Shown: positions 23,962-37,811 of the stretch, piece by piece
How positions within the stretch are numbered: the first letter of the stretch is position 1
Layout: each line of letters starts with the position of its first letter
Source of the DNA: Setophaga petechia
Lineage: Eukaryota > Chordata > Aves > Passeriformes > Parulidae
Length of the DNA: 64,000 nt
Assembly: GCA_024362935.1 (NCBI GenBank)
Contig: JANCRA010000007.1
Span: forward strand, 21,663,003-21,727,002
Direction of reading: 5' to 3'
The notes under the pieces: generated by a model
Seen by the model: the letters and a program-made list of their open reading frames with translations, nothing else
Told to the model about the DNA's origin: nothing
The model's database searches: none
Program-made: the position numbers and the translations under genes

Positions 23962-26900
23962 GTAGGAGAATGTTTATGTGTTTTGAAACAACGTGTAGCA
24001 ATGCTGTTTGAAGCATTTTAATTCAATATAGTCATACAAGTGACTGTGATTGAAGCTTTTGCCTATGTTTTTGGTAGGTATACTTGGCTCTTTCCATTAT
24101 AAATATGTTTCAAGAGTTCAGTGGGTGTTCCTAGTATGTGGTTTGTTTAAATTATCTTCTGGTCAAAAAGCAGGGAAAGCACAAAACTTAGCAAAATTTC
24201 TAATTTTTCACTTTTAAAATGTGCATTTCTAATTTATCTTAGATCTGTCAATTTTCATGGGTCTGCATATAAATTGTGTCTTTAGCTCATCTGAATCACT
24301 CATTGTTTATTTCCTCTTTGAAGTCAGGTTAAGATTAAGCTAAATTTAATGGCCAATTTCGACAATGATAAAAGTTAAATGTACAGAAATGGAAACTGTG
24401 ATGGGTTGAGGGGGGCATTTGTCTACATCATCTCTGGTATTATAGTATTTAACTTTTTTACCCTAATGTGAGTCTCAAAGTTATGGCTTCTGCTTTGGTA
24501 CAATCTGGAAGAGCACTGGAGAAAAATCTTAGGACTAAAATACCACAGATGTGGCATTTGAGAGTGGAAACACACTTCACATTCAGGATTGTCTGGTTTC
24601 AGCAATCCAGCTCATTCTGAAGGAAGCCTTCCTCCAAACAGGGCTTTACATAAGTGCTGGTTATGTCATTATGCAGTTTTCCAAAAGCTGCATCAATATG
24701 TAGGTTCTCTGAAAGCTGGAGGAAAACCAAGTATTGATCACACCTCTGGGTCTGTCTCTGGAGTGTACAACCCTACAAAAGTGTATTTCTACAGGCTTCT
24801 TTTCAATCCCATCAACTTGGAAAGTCTGAGGAAGAAGGGAGGGTAAAATAATTTATAAAGCAAGATTGAAGAAGGTATTGAACAGAAGTAGACAATTAGC
24901 ATCTGATACAAAACGAATTGAGTTCTTGGGGAAAAAAGAAATGAAGAGTGCTGTTCTGGATCCTACATTAATAATCTGTAGAGTAAATGCTTTATCTGGG
25001 CTGCTTTGACACACAGGTATTTATTGCCAGTATTTTAGACTTTGCGTAAATTTTATGAGGCAGGTGTTATGTTTAATTTCAGCTTAGCTGCTACTGGATA
25101 AAACAAAACTATTTAACTGTTGGTTTTTGCTTTTGAAAATGACAGAGGAAATGTTAAATTTATTATGTTCTGTGCCAAGAAAACAGCACAGTTGTACAGG
25201 TACGAGAGGAAACTGGAGCACAGCTGCTAAACTGCTGCTGTGTGCATAGTTATGGCAAAGTTCCCAGCTCTGCAGCTTGGTACAAACACATGACATATGA
25301 ATATTTCATATGAAGTGAAATAAACCACAGGAAGCAGAAGTTCTATGTCTCTAACTTTGGTTTTTTTTAACTCAAGTATAAAGATGTGACAGTTTAATTA
25401 AAGTAGTACCTAGCAGAGTTAAATAATAATACCCAACAGTGTTTCATGGGGATTCAGTTAATCTGTGTTTGTAATCTTTTAGAAAAAAAATAAATTGGGA
25501 TTTATTCTTTTTCATTGGACTCTGTTCCACTATATGGAGAGAAAAAAATTGTGCTATAGCATGATACACATTTCTGAAGTACAGTCCTTTCAATACCTTT
25601 CTTACAGTTCTAAAATACAGTATGTTTATTGCATTGGAGAGTTATTTGATAACAGTTTTCTATGGAGCATTTCCAGTATTTGTCATTGTGATTTCATGAC
25701 TTAATGAAATAGGTGATTACTTATTTGAATAAAGATCACAGAGATGGGCCAAGGGATTTTCTTGATTTTCTGGAAGGTAATTTGTTTTGAAGGGTTGTGC
25801 AGTCTGGCAGTCTGCCTTTAACAGCACACATCGTGTTTTGAAGTCCATGCTAACCAGTGATTGCCACCAGTGGTGTCCTCTCTGCTTTGACAGGCTGATG
25901 GCTCCACTTCTCCTCCACTGGAAATTTACTGTATGTGCAGAAGGCTGTCACCATCATGGGCTACCAGAAAGGCACAGACTTTCAAATGGATTTGGCTGCC
26001 ATTAAGACAATTTATGTTCCAACTCTAGCTTCCTTTTGTAAAAATAGTGTCAAATAGTGACACTGCCAGTCTGTGCCTTTCCTGCAAGGAGTTTGGGAAT
26101 CTGTTGCCTGATAGAAATGATTGTCAGACTATATTTTCTAGAGACCTAATTCTACAAGTTGATGGAAATTAAGAATTTCCTCCTTTCTCATGTTTTTTTG
26201 TGGGGGTGAGAGCACCCTTGTAGGATGCATAGGGAGCAGGAGCACTCAGAATCATTCAAAATTTCCTACCAAATCTGTATTTTTTCCAAACTTGCTGAGA
26301 AACATCAGCAGGCCAGACAGAAACTTACAAATCATCCTAAGTATGCACGTAATCTTTTCTTGAAACAAAGCTTTGTCCCTGTCCATTATTTTTCTGTGAT
26401 GGGTACAGAAGTGTCTATTTTTAATCTTTAAAAGGATCACCTTTTAATCAGGTGATGCTTTCCCATGTTGTTCTTGTACAACTGAAACTTACTGGAATAG
26501 CATTTGTACTATTGTATTTTTAGGCAATGTGCACCATACGATGTATTGAATAACAATTCAAGCTGTAAATTTTGTATTCACTAAACCATCAGTTTTGTTA
26601 TACTGGCTTAGCAGCAAGGAAATGGTCTTTATATGGAGCATGTAGTTCATAAGATTTAATAAATGAATATTTGGCAATGCCATATGTAATAAATGGCTTC
26701 ATACAAGTACAGAAAACTTAAGTGTCCAAATAGATGTTACTAGCTGTAAAGTTTTAAGTAATTATTGTTAACTGACTTCTTAATGTTGCAAAGCTTTGAC
26801 TCGTTGATGAGGAATATTGGGAAGATGCTGTCAGGTGTTGTCAAGCAGCCTTTTAATTATGGTACTGCTTGTGTAAGCAAAATATTTTCAGAATCGTGAA

Positions 26901-27188
26901 GAATGTGTATTAGGTTAGTGTCTATGGAAGGTAAATGAACCTTCAAGAAAGAAAATGCTGCACTTACAGGAGCTGTCAGACTACAGACTTTCCTCAAGGC
27001 AGAGTCAGTGACTAGGATGAATATATGGTGATATGGAAACTTCAGTGCTTCCCACATCCTAAAGTACAATATACACTACAATTGTCAGGGAGTGGATGGT
27101 AAGTAAATACAGAAATAACAGCACTGTATCTGTGTACAGCTGGATTCAGTTAAAAAAAAAAGAAAACTTTTTGTGTACTTCTTGACAG
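23962..27188 (+). other. DNTT: DNTT intron 1
   Basis: A 3,227-bp phase 2 GT-AG intron that interrupts the BRCT domain. I see no repeats of known family and no other exon in it. Confidence 0.93.
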
Positions 27189-27363
27189 TGATTCTGTCAC
27201 TCATATTGTGGCTGAGAACAACTCTTACCTGGAGGTGCTGGACTGGCTGAAGGGACAGGCTGTGGGTGACAGCTCTAGGTTTGAGCTACTGGACATCTCC
27301 TGGTTCACAGCCTGCATGGAGGCAGGAAGACCAGTTGATTCAGAAGTGAAGTATCGTCTCATG
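27189..27363 (+). CDS. DNTT: DNTT exon 2 (second half of BRCT domain)
   Basis: This exon completes the split serine 68 and encodes residues 69-126. It opens with DSVTHIVAENNS, a hallmark TdT BRCT segment. It also carries the BRCT core tryptophan in ELLDISWFTACMEAGRPVD, near residues 101-118. The acceptor is a pyrimidine-rich tract ending in gacAG, and the donor is ATG|GTAAGA. The exon ends in phase 0. A CR1 fragment begins about 200 bp after the donor, and a short perfect hairpin lies 34 bp after it. Neither disturbs the splice site. I see no alternative reading. Confidence 0.96.
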
Positions 27364-27570
27364 GTAAGACAGAGACTGTGATTTTTTTTTTTTAACCAAC
27401 TATAGATATAGTTGTGTTGTGTTATTATTTTAAATTTTTTTTTCTGTGAAATTTATATGGGTAATTCACACAGATTCAACAGAGTAGAAACACCTTCTGT
27501 GCCTTCTTTATTAGTGTCTGGTAATGCTGAATTACTGTGTCATCACAGGGTCCAAACTGTTAAATACAGA

Positions 27571-27950
27571 ATCACAGAATGGTTTGGGCTGGAAGGGACT
27601 TCAGAGATCATCCAGCTCCCACTTCCTTGCCATGGATAGGGATGCCTTCCACTAGATCAGGTTGCTCAAAGTCCCATTCAACCTGACCTTGAACATTTCC
27701 AGGGATGAGACAGCCACAGCTTCTCTGAACAACCTGTTCTAGTGCCTCAACACCCACACAGAAAAGAATTTCTTCTGTATATCTGATTCAGATTTCCCCT
27801 CTGCCAGTGTAAAGCCATTACACCCTGTCTTATCACTGTCCCCTTGTAAGAAGTTCTGTCTCCAGCTCTCTAGCAGCCCCTTAAATTACTGGAAGGCTGC
27901 TGGTAGGTCTTCCTGGAGCCTTAAGGGGCTGAACAGCCCCAGCTCCTCTG
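27571..27950 (-). mobile_element. CR1 LINE 3' fragment in DNTT intron 2
   Basis: This approximately 380-bp CR1 3' segment is in reverse orientation. It starts ATCACAGAATGGTTTGGGCT and includes GATGCCTTCCACTAGATCAGG and the block GCTGAACAGCCCCAGCTCC near its end. It is 5'-truncated with no coding capacity left. It lies about 200 bp after the exon 2 donor and is antisense to DNTT. Confidence 0.92.
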
Positions 27951-28959
27951 CAATATCCATCAATGAGGCACTTGTTACTGTTCTGGTACTTGTGGTATTT
28001 GCTCAAATACATCAATATCATGGTAAATATCCCAGGAAGAGCAGGGCACTTCAATGGGCTGTTGATCGCATTCTTGGCCTCCTCAAAACAGCACAAAAAT
28101 AATACAACTTTTACTGTTGCAGGGTGATCAGGTAACAGCTGGGCCCTTGAAGGACCTGTGAAAAGAAGACTGATGTAGTCTGTGGACATGTGTTTACAGA
28201 CTTGGCACCATCAAGTAATTGTGCTAAGTTTTATTATATTCTATTATCTCTCAGTGGAAGCTTTAAGTCAGAGGATGTTGAAATTGGCAGGTTGATGATT
28301 TGATGCATGGAGTTTGACCTTGAAGCAATGGACGATGGTGATGTTTTCCTCTCATCTATATCTGATGAATTACCTGCTAATTTCTGAGGTTGGAGCATAG
28401 TGAGGAGCAGTGGTACTCAATACCTTGGCACAGACTCTGAGTGGTGAGGGTTTGGTGGGGATGCCAGGCATGTTGTGCCCAGCTTGTGCCACTGAGCCAT
28501 GAAATAGGCCCAGCAGTGCAGCTGGATGAAGCTCTCCCCTCCTTCTGCACCTGCCTGAGCCTCGCAGTGATGGGTTTCATGTGCACCAGCAAAGAAATTT
28601 ATTCATATGTGAAGAGAACTGCAAGTCTGATCTAAAGCTCTCTAAAGTAAAGTGAAGGATTCCTGCTGATTCTGAGGGTGTGGATGAGGCTCTGTGTGAC
28701 CACACTGGGACCAGGGTTGGATGTGCAGCGTATGCCCTCCTCTGAGGCACAGAATGCCTGAATATTTAACAGCAACATTGCTCTGTTTGCTGCTTCATCA
28801 TTTTGGTATTTAGATTATGAAGGATGATTCATAAATACCATCCTTTCCCAAGAAAAAAACTGTAGCTGATTATTTTTTTTCCCAGTCATATTGCCTTTTC
28901 CTTGCCAGAAAATATTTTCCATGTTTTTACATACAAGAATTACTATTTAATAACAGTTT

Positions 28960-28977
28960 GGGTTGGGGGGGAGGGGG
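28960..28977 (+). repeat. G-rich tract with quadruplex potential, intron 2
   Basis: Runs of 3, 7 and 5 G are separated by TT and A. If the 7-G run is split, the tract satisfies the four-run G3 loop pattern of a G-quadruplex, on the sense strand of the DNTT transcript. Confidence 0.6.
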
Positions 28978-31900
28978 AAGTGAGTACACCAGATGGAGCT
29001 GTCGCTCTCAGGCTCAGCATGATTCCATGACAGAATGTGTGTTTATATTTGAAATCCATCCAAGGATATATTTTTGCAAAGAGTTTATAACATTTTTCAG
29101 TGAATCTGCTGGAGGGAGAATAGACAAAGGAAATTAATACAAGAAGAAAAAATACAAAAAGAGGCCATGTAACTAGTGCTTTATTTTTATCTTACAGGCC
29201 GTAAAAATATAAATACAGGGAATGCAAAGAAGTTCTCTAAACAAGTAATGCATCAAAACCATAAAAAAATCCTGTGAGCCTTCCTGAGAGTTTCCCATCA
29301 GCATTAAAAGTAAAACAAATTACCTTTTATGTGCATTCTTAAATTCGGCAATATGAGCACACCTATAGATTCAGATAGCTCAGAAAATGTGATTTCATGA
29401 ATTTTTTTTTCTTTTCAAGGCTAGAAACACTTTTGGTTCTCTCCAAAATTTGTCCAATTTTTTCTTTTTAGGTCAACGAGAAGTCTTTTTAAGTCAGTGA
29501 AACTGCCTTAGTTTTATATAAAACTCCTTTTGGAATATTGGTGTAGCATAAACTTCTGAAAAAGGTATCAGCACTGTCAGGAGATCATAATTATGCTGTG
29601 AGACTGGCTCTGCAAGTAAAAGCTTATGTTTTTATTGAAACATAAAGATTTCATGCTAATAAATGTAGAGCACAATAAGGAAGCCAGTGACAGCTATACT
29701 GGTATTTTTAAAGCTTATAAAACCAATCTTAATTATATAGTTGCTCTGAAGTAATAAACATTTTGTAAAGAAAACAAGGAGAAAAGAAGAATTCTAGGAG
29801 TGTAGCAAATTTTAAGATAATTTTATTGTTGCAGTGTCACCATGCTAATTCTTTTTTCTGCCTTGAGAAATGAGGAAAGATTGAAGTAAAGGTTAATTTT
29901 CTTTTTAAGTACTAGACTGAACTCATACATAATGTAATTTAATTGGAATTTCACTGAAGACAAATTTGGTTCGTTATGTCAGACTTGTGAAATGAAAGTG
30001 AATTAACAAACCTTGAACTCAAGCTAGATCATTAAAGTTTTGAAGTAAAAGGAATGGATTGCAGTGGGGGAAAGTTTTGGGTGAAATCTTGTCCCCATAT
30101 AGTTTTGTGGCCAAATTCCCATTAATATCAATAGCAGTAAGATTTCATCTTTCAGATCCTACAGTAGCCTATTTGGAAGGTTATTCTTCATTCAGGACAT
30201 TTGTTTTACTGCATTAGTAAAAAGAAATGCCCTTCTTCATGCAAAACAAGGGGAATAAAGTCAGAGTTACAGACCATTAGCTAACATCCTAATTACAATT
30301 GTCATTAAAGTACATCTTTCTGTGGTACTGATGATCCAAGAGATGCTCTGATGTCAGTGATTTATAGAGAATAAAAGGTTGGTTGACCAGATTTAAGATG
30401 GACAGAATTATTATTGATTCATTCAGTCACAGTTGACTTTTAGGGTTAGTAGCCATCATTTAGTTTAATAAGCTTTGGAAATATGGTAGCCAAATATCTG
30501 CTTTGAAAGGGAAGCAGAATATTTCTGTGGCAAAGGTCAGCCCTCGTGCAGAGACACCTTCCCTAGCACAAGCAGGAGGGTGTCCTTGACAATGGCAGGA
30601 CATGGACATCAATGGGAGCACAAGGGCATCCCCACATGCCAGAAACTACTGATGCTTCCTGGGTTATGGAAGAGAAAGAGGCAGAGGGGAGGTGTTCAGA
30701 GAGGTAAAAAGAGAGGGTGAGATCCTGCACACTCAGCAGCCTTAAGAACTGTGCTGTGACTGCATCTCTTCTGCCTTTTCCTCAGTCAGAACCCAGAAGT
30801 TGTTAGCTAATTAGTTTTTGTTTGTTTTTTCCTAGAAAGGAAAAGAGATTTATTTATTTGAAGGAAGAATTATTTTCCACATTAGGGAAAGAAAGTACCA
30901 TCTTTTGATCTTTTGTCTTATCATGTGTCAGGAAAGCATATTTAACATTTTCTGGAGCATCTCACTCTGTTTCATTGTGAAAGAGAGAGGCTGTAAGTAA
31001 TGGAAGAAATCCTTCATCCTGACAGTCTGAGTTTCTCAGGAAATAAAAATGAAACTTATAAACTGTCTGCCTTCTCTTCATAAAATTCTGGATATCAGAG
31101 GACTTTATTATTTGGTCAGTGCTGCCTGGGCTTTACCAAGCTGCTGGCTGCTTGTGTCTGTGCACTTCATTCACTGCTGCTTCATTTTCTCCCTGTTATT
31201 TCCCTGTGTCATTAAACTTCTTGGTGTGTTAAAAAATAATTTGACAAAGAGCAAAGTAATCCCCCACAATATTAATTCTGCAGCCAAGTCTGTCTGCTTT
31301 ACAAATGGATGCTGGTGGTAAAGTCTGTTTCTCCTGCTTATGCCATGTGGAAAATGTCACTGGGAAAGAGTAGCAAGTGACATTCACTGCAGCCTGGATG
31401 TGGGGTAGAAATTCTGACTAGGTCTAGTGATTAAGTGGCCTACACAATACCTGCACATTAGGTATTTTTCAGTGGTTGCCCCTGTGCAGTGTACTGCAAA
31501 TTCATTTTAATGTAGAGTTTTCAAAAAAAAAAGGAATTTTTAAGGCTTATATTTTTCCATTTTTCTCTTATCTTTAGTTGTTTCTTCCTAGTATTAGAAA
31601 TTATTTTTGGTCTAATGAGTTTCCAGGATTCCTTGATCTGCACTGTAATTGCTCTCAATGGAAGTTTAAGTTTATCCTGTAATCTGTACAAACAATTTTT
31701 TTCCCATCTAGTTTTCCCACCAAATATCAATTTGAGCAGTATCAATTCAGCTCATGTTCTGCTGCTGATAGATCATTTCTATAGTTCCCATGCAGGGATT
31801 ATAATATTCCCTGAAAATCAGACTGTAGTAATCATTGTTTGCCAGATGTTTTTCCTGTTAATTTCTATCCAGAATTTCTTCTGTTCTTATAAATAATCAA

Positions 31901-33792
31901 GGCCAGTTAGCTAAATGCATAACTCTTACTGATTAAGGAAAATGCTCAAATATCTCTACTAAGGCCAGAATAGGATGTTTGTGTCCAGTCTATCACACTC
32001 TTAAATGCACAGATTTTCTGCAATAGTTTTGCCCTCCTCCACAGCAGCAGCTGATGCTGCATGCAGGGCCCTTGTTCTTTGTGTGCCTGTGTCCTACAGA
32101 AGGTAACAGCTTATTATATTTTCTGTTCAGTAGCATTCTGTTTGTTCACAGTCTTTGCAGCTGGCGCTATCATTTCAAGCAGTATATTAGCACTAATCAA
32201 TCATAGTTTATATGATTTAAAATCAATTTTAAAATATAATTCATGAATGTGTGCAGCAGTGGATGAGTTGTGTTGCTGTCCTGACTGAAACCCATTTTGC
32301 TTTCTTCATTTCAGGGCATGCTATGAAAAACACCATATAATTCACTGCTCCTTCAGTTGTGCAAGCAAATACCTTTTGTGTGTGTATGTGTGAATATTGT
32401 TCTTTAACTATGTATCAAATACAAAGGCAATTTAGCATGAAATGATAATTGGGGATGTGGTTATGAAGATACACACATGCTTGTAGGCTTGCTAGCCTTT
32501 GTGTGATTGGATACAGGGAAAAAAGGACTTATTCCATTTTTGGTGTGAAAATTCTTTTATGTATTTTCATGACATTTTTTATTGTAATTGTTGAACACTT
32601 TCCCTGTGGCTTTTGGATAGTGCAATGGAATAAGTTTTTGACACATCTGCCAAAAATTTTCAAGCAAAAGGACCAACACCAAAAAATACAGGGAACTGTT
32701 TGAGGTACTTTATGTTTCTGAAGTATTTCAGATTTGGCACATTAAAGAAAGTGAAAGATTTGAAGGACTGGATATTATAAGATTTGAAGCAGCAGAAAAC
32801 CAGTGTGAGTTTGCCTTTTTCTAGGTGCCTCCTAGTCAGGACATTCACATGTTGAGGACTTGTGCTCAGGGTTCTCTTTTGCCAGTGGGGATGACTCTGA
32901 ATCCTGCCTTTCAGGAGAATTCCCATCTTTCAGGGTGGGTTGCCCACAGACCTGTACAACCTTGGTCTGTTTTGCATGGAGCAAAATTAGGTGAAAAGTG
33001 AATGAGCATGGAGGCAGCCTGGAGATTGGGAAATGCCCTTTCAAATCTTGGATGCCCATTCTCCTTTTCCCTGCTTTGGTGAATGTGTAAAAGTGATGTC
33101 TGGATTGGATCAGCATCTATGGGAATTGGCTAAGGGAGCAACCACGTCACCAGCTGGCTGTTGAGTGAATAAAGGATGGTAATTACTCTTCTGTAGCTGT
33201 TTATAAATGTTTCCTTCACTCTAAAGTCACTCCAAAATCAAACACTTAGCTGGATGAATTAAATCCAAAAGAAAAAGTTTTCTGTCATTTTACCTGCAAG
33301 AGGGGAGAAAACTTGATTTCCAATTCATACTGAATTTATCTACAGACAGAAAAAGTCAATAGAACATTTCCCTTTGGTCTAATATCCCTAATCTTGTATT
33401 GAATAATCTAGTGTTTTCTGTGAAAACTCTGTGTTTTAGAGCTTGTCCTCTCTTAAAGTTTTGTAGTTTTTCAAACTTACTGCAATAGTGAGAGTAGTAG
33501 AGATGCATGTCATTTAGAAAGACCTTTTTCTAAAAATGACAGTGCCATTGAAAACTCCCTGCAAGAAGTTACTGCAGAAAAGCAAAAATCCCAGTAATCA
33601 CCAGATAAACTGTACTGTCAGTCCAGCCAATGTGAAATCACCTGTTTTTCATAGCAGGATGACAGGAGCATTATTATTTTCCTGTCTGCTCTTCAAAGGT
33701 TTGTATTTTGGGCTCATGAAATGTACTTTTTTTAAATTTTAAGCTATTTGCCATGTGTGTCACTAACTCTTCTTTTTGTTTACCCTTGTTAG

Positions 33793-33918
33793 GAGCAATC
33801 TCAGTCTCCTCCTCTGAGTACACCTGAATTGGAAATGCCAGCATTTATTGCAACAAAAGTATCTCAGTATTCATGCCAGAGGAAGACAACTTTAAATAAC
33901 TACAACAAGAAATTCACG
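33793..33918 (+). CDS. DNTT: DNTT exon 3 (linker between BRCT and polymerase core)
   Basis: This exon encodes residues 127-168 in phase 0. A proline- and serine-rich linker (EQSQSPPLSTPELEMP) is followed by a conserved block, KVSQYSCQRKTTLNNYNKKFT, that leads into the 8-kDa domain. The acceptor is gttAG after a T-rich tract, and the donor is ACG|GTAATA. The linker half is the least conserved part of TdT in general and is recognised here mainly by position. The SQYSCQRKTTLNN block is the diagnostic part. Confidence 0.94.
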
Positions 33919-35109
33919 GTAATATTTATTCTATCTATAAAATAAAAACTAATATAATTAGAATAATTACTATAGTACTTGCCTCAGTATTTTCTGTGGC
34001 ACCCTCAGCAAATTCATGAATAAACAGGCAGCATAATAACAATTTAAAAAGTTATAAATCTGCCATACTTAAATTAAAAATTGAGTGCAAGCTTAATTGC
34101 ATCCTCTAAGTATTGCTGAAAGCTTAACACAGTGGATCTTTAAATACATTAATAGCTTGTAAACACATGAATTTTTAAAACAAATGATAGAATAACATTC
34201 CAAAAATGTCTTTTAGCCTTTCATCACAGTCTTATTTGACAAGCTGGAAGTATGATAAACAAAGTTGGGTTTAGGTGAGTCCAAGGTTCTTCACAGTTGC
34301 TGTGCTGCCTTTTGGTTTACCCGAGTTGGGTTCTCCAAAGTACAGTACTAAACTTCAGATTTTCACACTGAGCAATTATGAAAACAGACTGCATGTTAAT
34401 TACTTTAACATCACAAAACTGCCTTTGAATTGTCTACTTAAATAGAAATCTTGGAGACTGCCATATATCCAAGTTAATGCCCATAAAATTGCACAGAGGG
34501 TATGAAGGGTCTGAGTCCTCTGGTCTAAATTCCTCTGGAGTTCTTGTGCTTAATGGTTCCTCCTGGCTCTAAATACTCAGTGACCACTATTCAAAAGGAA
34601 CATTTCTCAGAGATTCTAAGGTAGTGCAGTCTAAATATATCTGGCATAGTTACATGCATATGTTTCAACTATAACATCAAGCACTTCCTCATTTTCCTAA
34701 AGCTTTATTATGTGTTTTGTTATTATTTATATTTTTTATGATTCTACTTGTGTGTTCCTGTCAATACATACAAATACTTCAAGAAAATATTATTGTAAGA
34801 TTCATATAAAAAGAATAGCAACAGATGCCAGTTATTGGTGAATATAAATCTTTCACAAGGTTAATACTAAAACCTTTGAGTATTCAGAACTAAAGATAAA
34901 CCTACAAGGAACTCAAAAATGTCTTGATCTGGGAATGCACAGTTAAAAATTAAACAACCTAAAATTTGGCTTGTAGTTATGCTTTGAAATAATCAGCAAT
35001 CACATCAAATATATGCTACTATTTATGGTAGCCAAGTAGGTTAAACTATTTGCTAATTTACAAAAAACCCCTTTTGAGCAACATGATGGGAATTGAATTT
35101 TGACCCTGT

Positions 35110-35170
35110 TTTGAGCCTGAGGTTGGACTAGAGACCTCCTGAGGTCCCTTCCAACCCCAGTGTTACCAAT
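35110..35170 (+). mobile_element. Short CR1 LINE 3' fragment in DNTT intron 3
   Basis: The stretch with GAGGTTGGACTAGAGACCTC followed by CTGAGGTCCCTTCCAACCCC is the characteristic 3' portion of avian CR1 in sense orientation. Only about 60 bp is clearly recognisable. Confidence 0.8.
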
Positions 35171-37793
35171 ATTCCCAAAAATGCTGCTTTTGAAATGGCT
35201 GCATTTCCCTACCTCCTGCTAGAAGAAAAAGGCTGTGATTGCAACCATTTAACCTCTTGAAAGCAGCAGTTCTTTTTCACTGTTTATAAATATCAAATAC
35301 AAGCTGCTGTAGGGGAAAATGTCAGACCAAACATAGTGTGACTGATACATTATGTAAAATCCCAAACGTCTTGGAGAAATAGCAAGTGTCTTAGTTCTAC
35401 ACTTCCTGCAAACAGTAGAATGTGGGACCTGGCTCTTTGATGAATTTTCTATATGACAACATTTTGTCAGACATTCTAAAGGTAAAAAAATTAAAAGGAA
35501 TGTGGCGGATAATGGCAAAATAAAATGGTTGTTCCCAGAAGGCACAAAGTTGTTGCTTTAATTGTCATTAGCATTTAGACCACATTCTTAGAGTGGTTTC
35601 TGTTATACCTGTGTTTCACAGAGGCAGTCCCTAAATTACTTCCAGGTTTATCAATGCAGCAGTCTTAGTGTCAATGTACAGCTTGTATTTGAGTGATTTT
35701 AGCTGAACTGATTAGAAGTGGGGCAGTTTGATGATGGGAGTACTGAGATTCTCTTCTGTTACCCTATATATCAAACATTTCTGGGTAGACACTGGGTTTT
35801 GTGGTGACAAAGATGTCAGTTTTTCATCTTCAACATATTTTGAGAATAACTTCTCAGAGTTTATGCTGTGTTTTGTTTCTGGAGGTGGAACTGGGCAAGT
35901 TTATGAGTCTGTCTAGAATCAGCATCTTGACAGCTGTAATGGAACTCCTCAGGGCTGTTGCCCTTATTCCTCACAGCCAAAGCTGGCAATGACAACTGAA
36001 GGGTTGGGTGTTTATGGGCTGCCAGAGCTGGCCCATGCCTTGGAGAGCTGCCAGTTAGTCTGCCTAATGTCACAGGAGCCTGATTTTTAGATTTGCTGTT
36101 GTTTTGTTGGCCTTGTATTAATCCTGTAATTCATGTTCTCAAATAAAAGCATTCCAACAGATTTCTCAGTGCAAGCACTTAGCAAATGCACTGAAGCATT
36201 GGTGTAATTCACTTGTGCATGCTGTGAGCAGCCAACCATTAAATGACAGATTTTCCTTGGGTCAATACAATAGATCCTGAAAATTGGGTCCAGACCATCT
36301 TGAATTATGTGTTCATGGTAGCATTTTGTTATGACAACCTTATTCTGTGGGTCAGGCTTGTTCCCTTTTCTTGCAGATTTTGTTTTCTTTGGTTAACTTG
36401 TCTTCTGATCATGTCCATAACAGGGGTACAAACCTATTATTTGCTAATGCATTCTTCGATGAAGTCTTGGATTCTTCCTTTTACTGGACTTTGCCTTGAG
36501 ATGTTGTATCCAGTTCTCCTTTCAAATAAGTAGGAGTTGTGTTTGAGAAAGTGTAGTAATTACATTGGAGCAGACACTAATAGGCAGCAATGTGGGTACA
36601 GCAGGATTTATACATCCTGGTTTCTTGGGAGGGGCATTTTAGGGGTCTTGATTTCTGAAGAAATTGATAATTAGTGACCCTTTTTAATCTTGAGTCCTGT
36701 TCTGCATATATTTCATCATGAAGGACTAATTAAAAAAAGTAGCAGAGATATTTGATGACAGCTCATGAGGAAAAACTGGTGGTTTAATATACTAGGTGCA
36801 ATTTCAATGTTCAAATGTCTCATGTTTCCTGTCTGTTGTAATAAACAGAAAATGTCTTGCAGAAAGTTACAACAAACCAGTTTTACACATGGAAGAAGCT
36901 ACAGAAGGGTTGACATAAATTGCAGATGTCAAGGGTTTGTTATTGCATTCAGTATGGGGCAAGTCCCAGTCAAATAATTTCTGAGCTGTTGTGTAGTAAG
37001 GCTTGTGGTGTGAAGAACACACTAAGAAAGTGAGATGCCAAGGAGCAGACAGTGGAACCATGGTTCAGTTGATGGGGTAGAGATGCAACTGCTTCAGACT
37101 CAGTCTCTGTGCAGTCTTTGGGTCCCAGTGTCCCCTGCCCTGGGGGTCGGCAGGCTGGGAACCCCTCCTGGGGCTTTGCTGGTCCAGGAATGCCCCTGAA
37201 CACATCTCCCTACTCACAGGTGAGCTGTGGCTGCTCAGATGGGCAAAGCTGCAAAACAAAAGAGCAGATCCTTTGAGTAGTGTCTGTACCTTAGCAAGTT
37301 TCCTTTATGTTTGTCTTAAATATGAACGTTATTATGGAATATAATATTCCAGTATTGTTCTCTGGCTTATTTGTAGCTATGTTCCCTCTCCCACTGAAAA
37401 TATACACTTGGAGGCTGCATTGTGTTTTCTTGTGCTAAAATAAAGGGAATCATTCTGCTGTGCCCAGGAGGGGTTATTGGATTTGAATACTAATATCAGA
37501 CTGCAATAAAATTCAGAAAGACATTCTTCTGTGAGGAAAATACAATTTAATTCTTACAGAAGAAACTAATTAAATCAGAGGCAAATGGTTCTGTGATTCT
37601 GAGGCTTATTGCTAATGCTACTGGATGTTACTTTGCTTTGGCTGTTACTCATGGTAATGAGAATGTGGATGTTTAGCAAGGGAAAGATGCCTGGTTTCCT
37701 TTCCACTACGTTAGAGAAAAATAAAAAAGAAATATTTCTTTCTTCTTTTGTATCTACTGAAGAATGTATCAGTTATGCCAATGGCTCAAGCAG

Positions 37794-37811
37794 TTATTAT
37801 TATTATTATTT
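37794..37811. repeat. (TTA)n microsatellite, intron 3
   Basis: About six TTA/TTT units without interruption. Confidence 0.9.

Larger units (their letters stand above)
27364..33792 (+). other. DNTT: DNTT intron 2
   Basis: A 6,429-bp phase 0 GT-AG intron. It contains an 8-bp-arm hairpin (27397-27414), the reverse CR1 fragment (27571-27950), a relatively GC-rich stretch near 28390-28570 and the G-rich tract at 28960. Nothing else is recognised. Confidence 0.93.

Noticed and set aside
24399..24420. TGTGATGGGTTGA segment resembling the start of some avian LTRs
   Set aside because: Only about 13 bases match and the following sequence does not continue as an LTR.
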